NCBI RefSeq assembly: GCF_011927785.1
Contig: NZ_JAATJK010000001.1
Location: 1,984,001 to 2,048,000 of the forward strand
Direction: 5' to 3'
DNA: 64,000 nt
From: Micromonospora profundi
GTDB taxonomy: Bacteria > Actinomycetota > Actinomycetes > Mycobacteriales > Micromonosporaceae
The position numbers and the translations under genes were made by a program. Shown here piece after piece: positions 42,820-51,763 of this stretch (position 1 is its first letter; each line of letters begins with the position of its first letter). Below the pieces are notes generated by a model, which saw only the letters and a list, made by a program, of their open reading frames with translations, did no database searches and was not told where the DNA came from.

Positions 42820-43078
42820 ACCCGAGCCCCTTGACCAGCATCTCGACGTCGCGAAGTCCACGGTGTACCACCCGAACCCGGCAAGTGTGCATAGACTGAA
42901 GTCCATCTGCCGAACCTCTCGCCGACTGGCCGGCTCAACGGCTGCAGCGCAACGGGCTCGCAACACGGCGGTCGTGCGATAACGGAAAACGTCACTGCGC
43001 AGCTACCGGCAGGGCACTTCCGATGGGAACGTCAGCACGCTTCGGTTTCACCACCACCGCACACCACTGGGAGCAGCG

Positions 43079-44113
43079 ATGACCCGGACTGTTCGGAGCA
43101 GAGTTCTGGCTGGTATCGCCGTCGGGGCGCTTGCCGCGACGCTGGGCCTGCCCGGCGTCGCCGCGGCCGCGACGACGCACCGGACCGCCTCGGTCTGCGC
43201 GCTGCACCCGCTGCCTCTACCGGCGGATATGGTCGGTCGAGCCGTGGAGGTCGACCCGACCGGCCGGTTCGTCGCCGGCCTCGGCTACCGGATCACCGGC
43301 GACGTCTGGCAGCCGCTGATGCTGCTCTGGACCGTGCCGCCGCTCCACCCCAGGCCAGGAGTGTGGAACGAACCCCGACTCACCGTCGTCCCCACGGCAG
43401 TGGACCACATTCCCAGTAGCATCAACAGGTACGGAGTAGTCGTCGGCAGCGCCTCCGTCGACAACGTTTACCGCCCCTGGCGCTACAGCAACGGCCACTT
43501 CGAGTGGTTGCCGGCCCCGACGACGGTCTCCGGCACCTGGGCGGTGGCAATCAACTCGCGCGGCGACGTCGTCGGCTACGGCGCTGTCGAGGAGACCGAG
43601 ACGACCATCCCGCTGCTCTGGCCTGCCGATCGACCGGGCACCGTCGAGGTGATCGACAGCCCGCCCGTCACCGGCGCGGAGGAGATCCTCGACGACGGCA
43701 CCATCGTCGGCACCGCGGGCGGCTTTGGCTGGGTACGCCATCCCGACGGAACGACCGACCGGCTCACCGCTCCGGGCGCCCGCTGGTCAGGGGTCTGGGC
43801 GGCTCAGGGAACGTGGGCGGTGGGCCGCATCGGCATCAGCGACGACCGCGAGGACGGCACCTGGGTGCGCTGGGACCTGCGGACCGGCGTGGCGAACGCC
43901 GTGAACCTGGAGGGGAGAACGCCGCAGGACGTCAACGCCCGGGGCGCAGTGCTCACTGGCCAAACCGTCGTCCACGGCGACCGCATCGTGACCCTGTACG
44001 GCGCTGTCCCCGATGCCCGCCTCGTCCTCGGCTGGTCAATCGCCGACAACGGCCTCGTCGTGGGCTCCACGAACGACTCTCGACTGCGCCCAGCGAGCTG
44101 GACCGACTGCTGA
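43079..44113 (+). CDS. Secreted HAF-repeat-like protein
   Basis: 344 aa from ATG 43079. A Sec signal peptide (TRTVRSRVLAGIAVGALAATLGLPGVAAA) ends at an AAA/ATT cleavage region near 31. The mature part shows repeats of the extracellular HAF type: INRYGVVVGSASVDN, INSRGDVVGYGAVEE, LDDGTIVGTAGGF, VNARGAVLTGQTV and IADNGLVVGSTND, about 40 residues apart, suggesting a beta-propeller-like fold. It is exported; function is unknown. Two cysteines near the ends may form a disulfide that closes the propeller. Confidence 0.82.
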   Translation: MTRTVRSRVLAGIAVGALAATLGLPGVAAAATTHRTASVCALHPLPLPADMVGRAVEVDPTGRFVAGLGYRITGDVWQPLMLLWTVPPLHPRPGVWNEPRLTVVPTAVDHIPSSINRYGVVVGSASVDNVYRPWRYSNGHFEWLPAPTTVSGTWAVAINSRGDVVGYGAVEETETTIPLLWPADRPGTVEVIDSPPVTGAEEILDDGTIVGTAGGFGWVRHPDGTTDRLTAPGARWSGVWAAQGTWAVGRIGISDDREDGTWVRWDLRTGVANAVNLEGRTPQDVNARGAVLTGQTVVHGDRIVTLYGAVPDARLVLGWSIADNGLVVGSTNDSRLRPASWTDC

Positions 44114-44140
44114 GAAGACCGGCACCAAGGGTGGGGCGCA

Positions 44141-44188
44141 CGCCACCGCCGAGGTTGCCCGTTGTCACCCGGCGTGGCGCGACTGGCG
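44141..44188 (+). repeat. Short remnant of the XRE regulator 3' end
   Basis: 48 bp containing CGCCGAGGTTGCCCG, then GGCGTGGCGCGACTGGCG resemble 31348-31400 in the intact regulator and 41731-41780 in its pseudogene, with about 10 bp deleted. It lies in the gap before the mycothiol-type enzyme remnant. Confidence 0.5.
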
Positions 44189-44232
44189 AAAATCGCTATC
44201 CGGTTGCCGGAGCGCACTGGTAGAAAGCCGGG

Positions 44233-45010
44233 GTGCACAAGACTTTGACGTTCACTGATCATCTGCGGCTGATCGACGAACGGTCGACAGCCTTCCGTGC
44301 CGCGGTCGCTGCGGCGCCCAGTCTCGACGTGCCGGTGCCGAGCTGTCCGGGGTGGACGCTGTTCGATCTTGTGCAGCACCTGGGCATGGGTCGCCGCAGG
44401 GCCGGCCGACGCTCCACCGGAGAAGTCCGCTTGGGACGACGGCGCGGGTGCGCCTCGGGAACGCGACGCTCTCCTGGCCTGGTGGACCGAGTCCGTCGAG
44501 CGCCTGACGAGCGGGCTGAGTGAGGCGGGCCCGGACCGCGGCTGTTGGACGTGGTGGGGTGACTCGCAGTCATCGGAAACCTCCGGTGCGTGGGCTCGGC
44601 GGCAGGTGCCCGAGATCGCGGTGCACACCTACGATGCCCAGCTCGCCGTGGGGGACCCGGAGCCGCTGCCGGACGAGGTCGCCCTCGACGGTTTCGACGA
44701 CTGCCAGTTCACCCTCTGCTCGACGGATGTCGCCTGGCCGCACGAACCCGCGGTCGTCGATTACTACGCCACCGAGGGCCGCTCTTGGCGCCTTCGGCTG
44801 TCCCGCGACGGCGCACGGGCCGCCCGCCTCGGCGCGCCGGCTGCCAGCGAGGACCTGGACCCGGACACGGCCCACACCTCCGCCCGGGGCACGGCCAGTG
44901 ACCTGGTCCTGTTCTTCTACGGGCGCATACAGCTGGATTCGCCGAAGCTGGAGCTGGACGGGGACCGTCGCGTCTTCGACCAGCTCATCGCCTGGGACCC
45001 GTCCGCGTAA
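44233..45010 (+). pseudogene. Maleylpyruvate isomerase/mycothiol-dependent enzyme, frameshifted
   Basis: GTG 44233 opens HKTLTFTDHLRLIDERSTAF and reaches CPGWTLFDLVQHLG (about residue 51), the metal-binding helix of DinB-like mycothiol-dependent enzymes. A frame break near 44385 moves the rest to another frame: VAAGPADAPPEKSAWDDG through VPEIAVHTYDAQLAVGDPEPLPDEVALDGFDD to TGA 45008. Around the break some ten residues that normally carry the next metal ligand (VHRW region) appear missing, so the product is probably inactive. A sequencing error alone would not explain the missing segment. Confidence 0.75.
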
Positions 45011-45016
45011 CAACGA

Positions 45017-45465
45017 GCCCATTCATCGTGCGCCTGGACGTGAAGTAGGACGAGGATGGCCCGGACGATCGCGGTGACGCGTCGCGGGCAGTAGGAAAGC
45101 TTGACTGGGACTTTCCGGCCCTTGAGGGTGGCGACGGCACGTTCGCCGACGGCTCGGATCTTGGCGTGATGGCGGTTGACGGTCTTCTGCCGTCGGGCCC
45201 GGTCGATCGGGACCAGGGCGGCGTCGAGAATCGCGTAGGCAAGCCGGCCGATGCGACGCATCGCCGCGTTCAGGTCCTCGGCGTGCGCCGCGAGCAGGGC
45301 CTTTCGGCCGGCGTCGAGGCGCCATCACCGACCTTCGCGCCGGGCGCGTTCGGCGCCGGTCGGCCAGGTGGTTCAGGGCGCGGCTGGACGGCGCGCAGCG
45401 CCCGCCGATCTGATCCATCGGCCGGATGGTCGTCCCATGATCCGCGCAGCATCAGGGATGCTGCT
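45017..45465 (-). mobile_element. IS5-like transposase remnant with internal deletions
   Basis: Reverse-strand pieces in order: MDQIGGRCAPSSRALNHLADR, then (frame change) AHAEDLNAAMRRIGRLAYAILDAALVPIDRARRQ, VNRHHAKIRAVGERAVATLKG and SYCPRRVTAIVRAILVLL. The N-terminal part shares 45237-45465 with 48181-48522 but lacks 113 bp between two GCGAGCAGG words; the DDE core after VPIDRA is also gone. It is a dead copy. The remaining 45466-45649 has no gene and must hold the promoter of the next one. Confidence 0.8.
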
Positions 45466-45649
45466 AGGTGGCAGCGGCGTCGACCGCGCGCCGCACCGGC
45501 CGTTCCCCGCCTGGCGGCGTACCACATAGGACGGAACATTCGGGCAGCCCATTGCCATCCAATTCCGCTTCGGTGAAGATGATCAGCCACACGACGTGCA
45601 CGGGGGCGCAAACGTCGTAAGGTGCGCCCCTGCACATTTGGGGGAAACG

Positions 45650-47953
45650 ATGAGACTCAGTCGGTTGGTCGTCGCGATACTCACAGCGGCCGGATGCCTG
45701 GTCGGCCCTTCGGCGGCAGCCGCGGCGCCGCCGTCCGCCCCGGCAGCGTCCTCCGCCCCGGCGCCGTCTTCCATAACGCGGCAGCCCGTCCAGGTGGCCG
45801 ACTCCGACGAGCCCATCATCGGACAATTCAACATGGCCGGTGGGAGTGACGCCCACGGGCGCAAGGGCCTTGAGGTCGCCGACGCGTTGGCCGCGGACAT
45901 CAACAGCCGGATGCCCAGGCTCGCGTTCCTGACCATCAACGAAGGCTGCCTGGACTGGCTGGATCGGGTGGAAGCGCTCCTGCCGGACACGTACCGGATG
46001 CACTTCGACGCGGTCCGCGGCGGCGACGGCGCCGTCGCGACCTGCAAGCACGACTCGCCGTTCGGCAACGCCATCATCTACAAGCAGAGCGTTCTGCCTG
46101 ATCCGCAGCCGGTGGCGCACGAGCTGCCCGCGGTGGAGGGCCTCGAGAAGCGCGAAATGCTGTGCCTGCGATCCTTCGCCAAGGTATTGGTGGTCTGCAC
46201 CGCGCACCTCGTCCATTCTGGGGAGAACGTCGAGCAGCGCAAGCGGGAGGCGGCAGAGGTCAAGCGGGTGCTCGCAGCCCACTACGCCGGCTCCACCGTG
46301 TTTCTCGCCGGCGACCTCAACGACGTCCCGGGCTCCGCCGTGCTCAGCAACTTCTACCACCGGAACTACCGGTCCGCGGGGAGCGATGCGGCACACGGTA
46401 CGTTCAAGGAGGCGTTCAGTCCCTGTCGCAACGAAATTAAGCAAACAACGGAAACGGATGACGACCCGGTCACCTATTGTCGGGGCGGCGATACCACCCA
46501 TAAACGGCTGGGCACCGTCTTCAGCGACAAACTCGACTACGTGTTCGTGCCGCCGTCGGTGACGGTCCACAGCGTTCAACGAATCTGGTCGTCGCACTCC
46601 GATCACGCTCAGTTGTGGGCCACGGTGAGCATACCGACGGGTTTCGGACCGGTCCTCGATTCGATCATGGTGGTCGGCGACTCAATCAGCCAGGGCCTTG
46701 AGGGCGACTACACCTGGCGGTACCGGCTGGCCGAACACCTGAAGGCGGCCGGGCGTGACGTCATCTTCGTCGGGCCCTACCGCGGGACCACCCGGCTGCC
46801 GTCGACCCTCCCGGCGAACTTCCCGGACGAGTCGGCACCGCCCTACTTCAACGGCGTCTACCGCAACGGGCTCACCTTCGATAGCGACCACTTCGCCCAA
46901 TGGGGACGCCAGGCCCACCAAACCAAAAACGACATCCAGGCTCGGGTAAGCCAGTACCAGCCGAAATACCTCCTCGTCGAGCTGGGCTTCAACGACCTGG
47001 GCTGGGGTGTGTCCAACCCGGATGGGCTGATCGCCGACATGCGTAGCCTGATCGCCAAAGCCCGAGCCGGCAGGCCCGACGTCCGCATCCTGGTCGCCAC
47101 AGTCCCGCAACGCACACCGCTGGACGCGCAACCGGATCTGGGCAGCAAGATCAGCGCGTACAACGCCAAGCTGGGCCCCGCTCTGCAGGCGTTGAACACG
47201 GCGACCTCTCCGGTGCGGTTGGTGGACATCGCCGCCGGCTACGACGCGTACACCGATGCCTACGACGGTCTGCACCCGAACCCGCAGGGCGAACACAAGA
47301 TCGCCAAGGGGTTCGCCAACGTGCTGTGGAACCAGTTCCAGCTCGGTGCCGCTTACACCATCCCCTCCGAAAGCATCCCGCAGATGGTGCCCTACTCGCC
47401 CACCTCGATGCGGGCCACCGCCACCGCCAACGGCATCGAACTGCAATGGCAGCACTCCTTCGGCGCCAGTGGCTACTGGCTCTATCAACGTGACGCGACC
47501 GCCGGTGAAGGCTTCCAACGACTGCCGTTGCCGATCCCCGCCGACTCGTGGAAGGTCAACTGGGTGGTGCCGGGCCACCGCTACGAGTTCCGAGTCGTGG
47601 CCATCCGCGGCAACACGACCGCACCCACGGAATCACCGATCGCCTCCGTGACGGTCGCCAACCTGCAGACCGCGGCCGGCCCGCCGAACGTCAACACCAC
47701 GGCCGGGCCGGGCTACATCGACGTGAGCTGGGACGCCGCGACCGGGCCGTACAGCGACACCGTGCGCGCGTACACCGTGTACTACCTGGACAACTCCCAG
47801 CCGGGCTCCGTCGTCTCGTCGATCTCCACCACCGGCCGCTCGATCCGGCTGACCGGCCTGGTCAGCGGCCATTCCTACACCGTGGCCGTGTGCTCGGTGA
47901 ACGTGGCCGGGGAGGGAGTGCCCTCGGCCGGACCGACCCGCGTAGTCGGCTAG
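45650..47953 (+). CDS. Secreted endonuclease/phosphatase-SGNH hydrolase-FN3 fusion
   Basis: 767 aa from ATG 45650 (GGGGG upstream). A signal peptide (LSRLVVAILTAAGCLVGPSAAAAA) and an Ala/Ser/Pro linker lead to an EEP-like domain (about 50-335): GQFNMAGG, TINEGC, LAGDLNDVPGS, KLDYVFV and SSHSDHAQLWATV. Next is an SGNH hydrolase (about 337-565): VVGDSISQG (S345), LVELGFNDLG and DGLHPNPQGEHKIA (D539, H542). Two fibronectin type III domains follow. It probably cleaves both phosphoesters and acyl or sugar esters outside the cell. Fusion of the two catalytic folds is unusual. It lies between two related transposase remnants. Confidence 0.88.
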   Translation: MRLSRLVVAILTAAGCLVGPSAAAAAPPSAPAASSAPAPSSITRQPVQVADSDEPIIGQFNMAGGSDAHGRKGLEVADALAADINSRMPRLAFLTINEGCLDWLDRVEALLPDTYRMHFDAVRGGDGAVATCKHDSPFGNAIIYKQSVLPDPQPVAHELPAVEGLEKREMLCLRSFAKVLVVCTAHLVHSGENVEQRKREAAEVKRVLAAHYAGSTVFLAGDLNDVPGSAVLSNFYHRNYRSAGSDAAHGTFKEAFSPCRNEIKQTTETDDDPVTYCRGGDTTHKRLGTVFSDKLDYVFVPPSVTVHSVQRIWSSHSDHAQLWATVSIPTGFGPVLDSIMVVGDSISQGLEGDYTWRYRLAEHLKAAGRDVIFVGPYRGTTRLPSTLPANFPDESAPPYFNGVYRNGLTFDSDHFAQWGRQAHQTKNDIQARVSQYQPKYLLVELGFNDLGWGVSNPDGLIADMRSLIAKARAGRPDVRILVATVPQRTPLDAQPDLGSKISAYNAKLGPALQALNTATSPVRLVDIAAGYDAYTDAYDGLHPNPQGEHKIAKGFANVLWNQFQLGAAYTIPSESIPQMVPYSPTSMRATATANGIELQWQHSFGASGYWLYQRDATAGEGFQRLPLPIPADSWKVNWVVPGHRYEFRVVAIRGNTTAPTESPIASVTVANLQTAAGPPNVNTTAGPGYIDVSWDAATGPYSDTVRAYTVYYLDNSQPGSVVSSISTTGRSIRLTGLVSGHSYTVAVCSVNVAGEGVPSAGPTRVVG

Positions 47954-48068
47954 CGCACCGCGGCAGGGCTTCGCCGCCGACGCGGAACATCAGCTCTCCC
48001 GCCGTCCCGGCCGGGGCGCGACAAGCGGTAAACGCTCGTCTCCCGGCCGGGGCGGCGACTCGTCCCGG

Positions 48069-48182
48069 GTGCCTTGTGAGGTCGAGGCGGTGGCGGTGCT
48101 CGCCGAACGGGGCGTACGGGTGACAGTGCTCCGGAGTCCGCGCCGAGGCCGGTTGGGCGTCTGGCCGGAGCCGCTGGCCGAG
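48069..48182 (+). pseudogene. Possible gene fragment cut at the transposase remnant
   Basis: The frame PCEVEAVAVLAERGVRVTVL followed by RSPRRGRLGVWPEPLAEA looks protein-like and ends exactly where the transposase-related sequence begins (48181). No start or family can be assigned. Flanking 47954-48068 shows nothing. Confidence 0.25.
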
Positions 48183-48522
48183 GCAAGCCGGCCGATGCGC
48201 CGCATCGCCGCGTTCAGGTCCTCGGCGTGTGCCGCGAGCAGGTCGACCGCTTCCCGGAGGACGTCCTGCCAGGCCGTCGTGTCGCTGACGGCGAGGCCGC
48301 AGGCCAGACGGGCGATGGTGTCACCGTTGCAAAGCTGGGCCAGGGCGAGCAGGGCCTGTCGGCCGGCGTCGAGGCGCCATCACCGACCTTCGTGCCGGGC
48401 GCGTTCGGCGCGCCGGTCGGCCAGGTGGTTCAGGGCGCGGCTGGACGGCGCGCAGCGCCCGCCGATCTGATCCATCGGCCGGATGGTCGTCCCATGATCC
48501 GCGCAGCATCAGGGATGCTGCT
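48181..48522 (-). mobile_element. IS5-like transposase N-terminal remnant
   Basis: Reverse-strand reading: MDQIGGRCAPSSRALNHLAD, a frame break, then RLDAGRQALLALAQLCNGDTIARLACGLAVSDTTAWQDVL and LAAHAEDLNAAMRRIGRLA, where similarity stops at 48181. It retains the 113 bp missing in the copy at 45237, so it is the older form. The two copies are direct repeats around the 2.3-kb fusion gene. Confidence 0.8.
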
Positions 48523-48552
48523 GTCTCCTGGGCGTCGGAGACAGCAGCATCC
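48513..48552. terminator. Perfect 16-bp stem hairpin
   Basis: GGATGCTGCTGTCTCC (48513-48528) and GGAGACAGCAGCATCC (48537-48552) with loop TGGGCGTC. It begins inside the last 10 bp of the transposase-related repeat and could be a bidirectional terminator or an insertion-sequence end. The following 48553-48732 has no supported gene. Confidence 0.7.
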
Positions 48553-48732
48553 GGGAACTTGCTCGGATCTTGGCGAGTAGCGGAGCGCCCTGGCCCAGCC
48601 GAGGACCGGCCCGCCGCCCGGCTAGGCGAACGACGCGCGCGTCGACCGAGGGTGACCGGGCGTGCATACGCGGCGCTGGTGCCGGGGGCGGAGCGTGCCG
48701 GGGCTCAGGCGCAGACCGTGCCGGGGCGGGGC

Positions 48733-49341
48733 TCAGGGGTGCAACGCCAGGGCCCGTAGGGCGATGTCGACCGAGGCCTGGAGGTCCTCGCGGGTCGCGC
48801 CGGCCGCGGCGTGGACGGCGTGCCCTTCGCTGAGGGCCATCACGAACCGGGCCAGGGCGCGGGGGTCCACGCCGTCGGGGAGGTCTCCCTCCTTCGCGGC
48901 GCGAGCCAATCGCTCGTGCAGCGCGGCTTCGGTGGCGGCGCGGCCGGCGGCCAGGAGCTCGGAGATGCGGGCGTTCTCCGGCGAGCAGGCCAGGCCGCCC
49001 TGGATGGAGAGGCAGCCCGCCGGGTGGTCACGGTCGGTGAGGCCGTCGGCGCTGGCGCGCAGGAACGCTTCGATCGAGGCGTACGCGGTGGGCTCGTCGA
49101 GCGCGGCGCGGGCGTTTGCCGCCTGGGTGTCGCGGTAGCGGGTGAAGGCGCGCTCGAACAGTTGCTCCTTGTTGCCGAACGTGGCGTACAGGCTGGGTCG
49201 GTTGATGCCCATGGCCTTGGTGAGGTCGCTCAGCGACGCGCCCTCGTAGCCGTGCCGCCAGAAGACCTCGGTCGCCCGGTCGAGGACGGTCTCCTCGTCG
49301 AAGCCCCGGGGACGTCCGCCCGTCGGTGTCGCAGTGGTCAT
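48733..49341 (-). CDS. TetR-family regulator of the divergent SDR operon
   Basis: 202 aa from ATG 49341. N-terminal [61 protein letters not shown] and a C-terminal domain with [18 protein letters not shown], the pattern of the AcrR/TetR group that controls SDR genes. Three related operator-like words lie between it and the SDR gene. The inducer is unknown. Confidence 0.93.
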   Translation of the reverse strand: MTTATPTGGRPRGFDEETVLDRATEVFWRHGYEGASLSDLTKAMGINRPSLYATFGNKEQLFERAFTRYRDTQAANARAALDEPTAYASIEAFLRASADGLTDRDHPAGCLSIQGGLACSPENARISELLAAGRAATEAALHERLARAAKEGDLPDGVDPRALARFVMALSEGHAVHAAAGATREDLQASVDIALRALALHP

Positions 49342-49351
49342 GGCACCAGTC

Positions 49352-49433
49352 TACCGCTCGGTACAGATCGTGACCGGGGTCACCAACCGATCAGTACAAA
49401 ACCCTGTTATGGTTCTCAGCAACCGAGCGGTAC
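49352..49433. promoter_or_regulatory. Three TetR operator-like sites
   Basis: TACCGCTCGGTAC (49352-49364), ACCGATCAGTAC (49386-49397) and ACCGAGCGGTAC (49422-49433) share an ACCG-n2-CGGTAC pattern with local dyad symmetry, and the last two are followed by AAAACC. They are spaced about 34-36 bp, some three helical turns apart. They cover the region between the divergent starts. Confidence 0.75.
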
Positions 49434-49465
49434 AAAACCGGGGCAACGACACGTAGGAGATTCGA

Positions 49466-50152
49466 ATGACCGTCACGCTCATCACCGGTGGCAACAAGGG
49501 CATCGGGTTCGAGACCGCCAGACAGCTTCTCGACCTGGGCCACACCGTCTACATCGGCGCACGGGACGTCGAGCGGGGCGAGAAGGCCGCAGCCGAGTTG
49601 GGCGCACGGTTCGTGCAACTCGACGTCACCGACGACGAGTCGGTGAACAGCGCGTTGGCGACCATCGGCTCGGCGGAGGGTCGGCTCGACGTCCTCGTGA
49701 ACAACGCGGGCATCCTCGGCGACGGTCCCATCGACGGTCCGAAAGCCCTGCGGGTGTTCGACACCAACGCGGTGGGGATCGTCCGCGTCACCGAGGCGGC
49801 GCTGCCCCTGCTGCGACAGTCGTCCAACCCGACGGTGGTCACCGTTTCCAGCAGCATGGGGTCCTTCTGGGCGGTCACCAACCCCGAACGGCCCGAGTAC
49901 AACCTTCCGGCGGCGCTCTACGCGGCGTCCAAGTCGGCGGCCACCATGCTGACGATCCAGTACGCCAAGGCCAACCCGGGCATCACGTTCAACGCGATCG
50001 AGCCCGGCCCCACCGCCACCGACATGACCGCCGCCCTCGGAATCGGACGCCCGCCAGCGGAGAGCGCCAGGACCGTCGTACGCCTGGCCACCCTCGGCCC
50101 CGACGGCCCGAGCGGAACCTTCACCGACGAGTTCGGCCCCTTGAACTGGTGA
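49466..50152 (+). CDS. Short-chain dehydrogenase/reductase
   Basis: 228 aa from ATG 49466 with AGGAGA upstream. Classical SDR: cofactor motif TLITGGNKGIGFETA, LDVTDDESV, NNAGILGDG, serine strand VVTVSSSMGSF, active-site YAASKSA and C-terminal EPGPTATDM. The glycine motif followed by an acidic-free loop (GARD) suggests NADP(H). It probably reduces a carbonyl compound and is repressed by the divergent TetR. Confidence 0.93.
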   Translation: MTVTLITGGNKGIGFETARQLLDLGHTVYIGARDVERGEKAAAELGARFVQLDVTDDESVNSALATIGSAEGRLDVLVNNAGILGDGPIDGPKALRVFDTNAVGIVRVTEAALPLLRQSSNPTVVTVSSSMGSFWAVTNPERPEYNLPAALYAASKSAATMLTIQYAKANPGITFNAIEPGPTATDMTAALGIGRPPAESARTVVRLATLGPDGPSGTFTDEFGPLNW

Positions 50153-50176
50153 CACGGAGAAACAGGAGAAAATCTG

Positions 50177-50572
50177 ATGACTGACAACAACCTGCGTGAC
50201 TGGTACCTGCGCTACGTCGCCGACCTCAACGCCCACAAGTTCGACGGCATGGACGAGTTCATCAACGACACGGTGATGCTCAACGGCGAGCCCGGCACCC
50301 GGGACGACGTCCTCGCCGTACAGAAGCACGACGTCGACGCCGTCCCGGACCTGCGCTGGGAGGTCAAGGAACTGCTGTTCGACCGCGACCGCATCGCCGT
50401 ACGCGCGATCAACACCGGCACTCCGGTGAAGGAGTGGCTCGGTGTGCCGCCGTCCGGCAAGTCGTTCGAGATCGTCGAGTACGCCATCTACAAGGTCAGC
50501 GACGGACGGTTCGTCCAGATGACGGCCCTGCACGATTCGGCCGAGATGCTTCGGCAACTGACCGCCGCCTGA
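50177..50572 (+). CDS. SnoaL-like ester cyclase-type protein
   Basis: 131 aa from ATG 50177 with AGGAGAAAA upstream, 24 nt after the SDR. NTF2/SnoaL fold: [78 protein letters not shown] and a final [19 protein letters not shown]. Co-transcribed SDR-SnoaL pairs occur often under a TetR regulator, acting on a shared small substrate. A strong terminator follows. Confidence 0.87.
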   Translation: MTDNNLRDWYLRYVADLNAHKFDGMDEFINDTVMLNGEPGTRDDVLAVQKHDVDAVPDLRWEVKELLFDRDRIAVRAINTGTPVKEWLGVPPSGKSFEIVEYAIYKVSDGRFVQMTALHDSAEMLRQLTAA

Positions 50573-50589
50573 CAGCACGGATCCCCGGT

Positions 50590-50625
50590 TGCCGCGTCCG
50601 CTCGCTCCCCCGAGCGGACGCGGCA
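50590..50625 (+). terminator. Terminator of the SDR-SnoaL operon
   Basis: TGCCGCGTCCGCTCG (50590-50604) pairs perfectly with CGAGCGGACGCGGCA (50611-50625) around loop CTCCCC, 17 nt after the stop codon. No T-run follows, as is usual in high-GC actinomycetes. Confidence 0.85.
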
Positions 50626-50727
50626 GGACCGCGTCCGCCACCCCGGGCCGACCGGCACGGTGATGAGTTGTCCCGCCCGCACCCGTCATACCTATGTCAG
50701 GACACGACGAGGCGGAAGGATGACGCG

Positions 50728-51726
50728 ATGAGTACGGACACGCGGCTGAAGGAGCGGGGCGTGGGCGATCTGAGCGAGGTCGACGAGTCGACGTTCACGG
50801 GGCTGGCGCAGCGGCACCGGCGGGAGCTGCACGTGCACTGCTACCGGATGCTCGGGTCCTTCGAGGACGCCGAGGACACCGTGCAGGAGACGTTCCTGCG
50901 CGCCTGGCGGCGGCGGGAGACCTTCCAGGGGCGGTCCACGTTCCGGGCCTGGCTGTATCGCATCGCCACCAACGCCTGCCTGGACCTGCTCGCCAAGTGC
51001 CGCCCGAAGCCCGCCACCGGCGGTGAGGTGCTGTGGTTGCAGCCCTACCCGGACCGGCTGCTCGACGAACTGCCGGCAGGCGACGCGGACGCGCCGGAAA
51101 CCATTGCCGTCGCGCGGGAGACGATCGAGCTGGCGTACCTGGTCGCCGTCCAGCACCTCGCGCCGCGCCCGCGCGCCGTGCTGATCCTGCGCGACGTCCT
51201 CGGCTGGCCGGCGAAGGACGTCGCGGAGCTGCTCGGGGACTCCGTCAACTCGGTCAACAGCGCCTTGCAGCGCGCCCGCGTCGGCATGCGGGAGCACCTG
51301 CCCGCCGAGCGGCAGGACTGGACAGGCGACCAGCAGGACGCCCGGACCCGCGAGCTGGTACGCCGCTTCACCGACGCCAGCGTGGCCACCGACGTGCCGG
51401 CGCTCGCCGCGATGCTGCGCGACGACGTCCGCTCCTCGATGCCTCCAACCCCCGGCGTGTACGTGGGACGCGACGCGGTCGTGGCCAGCTGGATCGAGGA
51501 CGGCTTCGACGGCATGACGGGCCTGCGCGGCATCCCCACCACAGTGAACCGGCAACCCGCCGTCGCCTTCTACCACTGGCAGCAGCAGGAGAACGCGTAC
51601 CTGCCCCTGACGATCGACGTCCTGCGCGTCACCGGCGGCGAGATCACCGAGATCACCATCTTCCACGACGACCAGTTCCCCCGCCTCGGGCTGCCCGAGC
51701 GCCTGCCGGCGGACAGCGCGCAGTAG
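50728..51726 (+). CDS. ECF sigma factor with SnoaL-like C-terminal domain
   Basis: 332 aa from ATG 50728. Region 2: RHRRELHVHCYRMLGSFEDAEDTVQETFLRAWRRRETF; region 4: HLAPRPRAVLILRDVLGWPAKDVAELLGDSVNSVNSALQRAR. Residues about 205-325 form a SnoaL-like domain (FTDASVATDVPALAAMLRDDVRSSMPPTPGVYVGRDAVVASWI), as in the ECF groups where this domain replaces an anti-sigma partner and tunes activity. It is followed 37 nt later by a DUF6069-like membrane protein, a possible target or partner. Confidence 0.93.
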   Translation: MSTDTRLKERGVGDLSEVDESTFTGLAQRHRRELHVHCYRMLGSFEDAEDTVQETFLRAWRRRETFQGRSTFRAWLYRIATNACLDLLAKCRPKPATGGEVLWLQPYPDRLLDELPAGDADAPETIAVARETIELAYLVAVQHLAPRPRAVLILRDVLGWPAKDVAELLGDSVNSVNSALQRARVGMREHLPAERQDWTGDQQDARTRELVRRFTDASVATDVPALAAMLRDDVRSSMPPTPGVYVGRDAVVASWIEDGFDGMTGLRGIPTTVNRQPAVAFYHWQQQENAYLPLTIDVLRVTGGEITEITIFHDDQFPRLGLPERLPADSAQ

Positions 51727-51763
51727 TCCCGGCGTACGCCCCGACACCGAGTGGAGGAACGAC

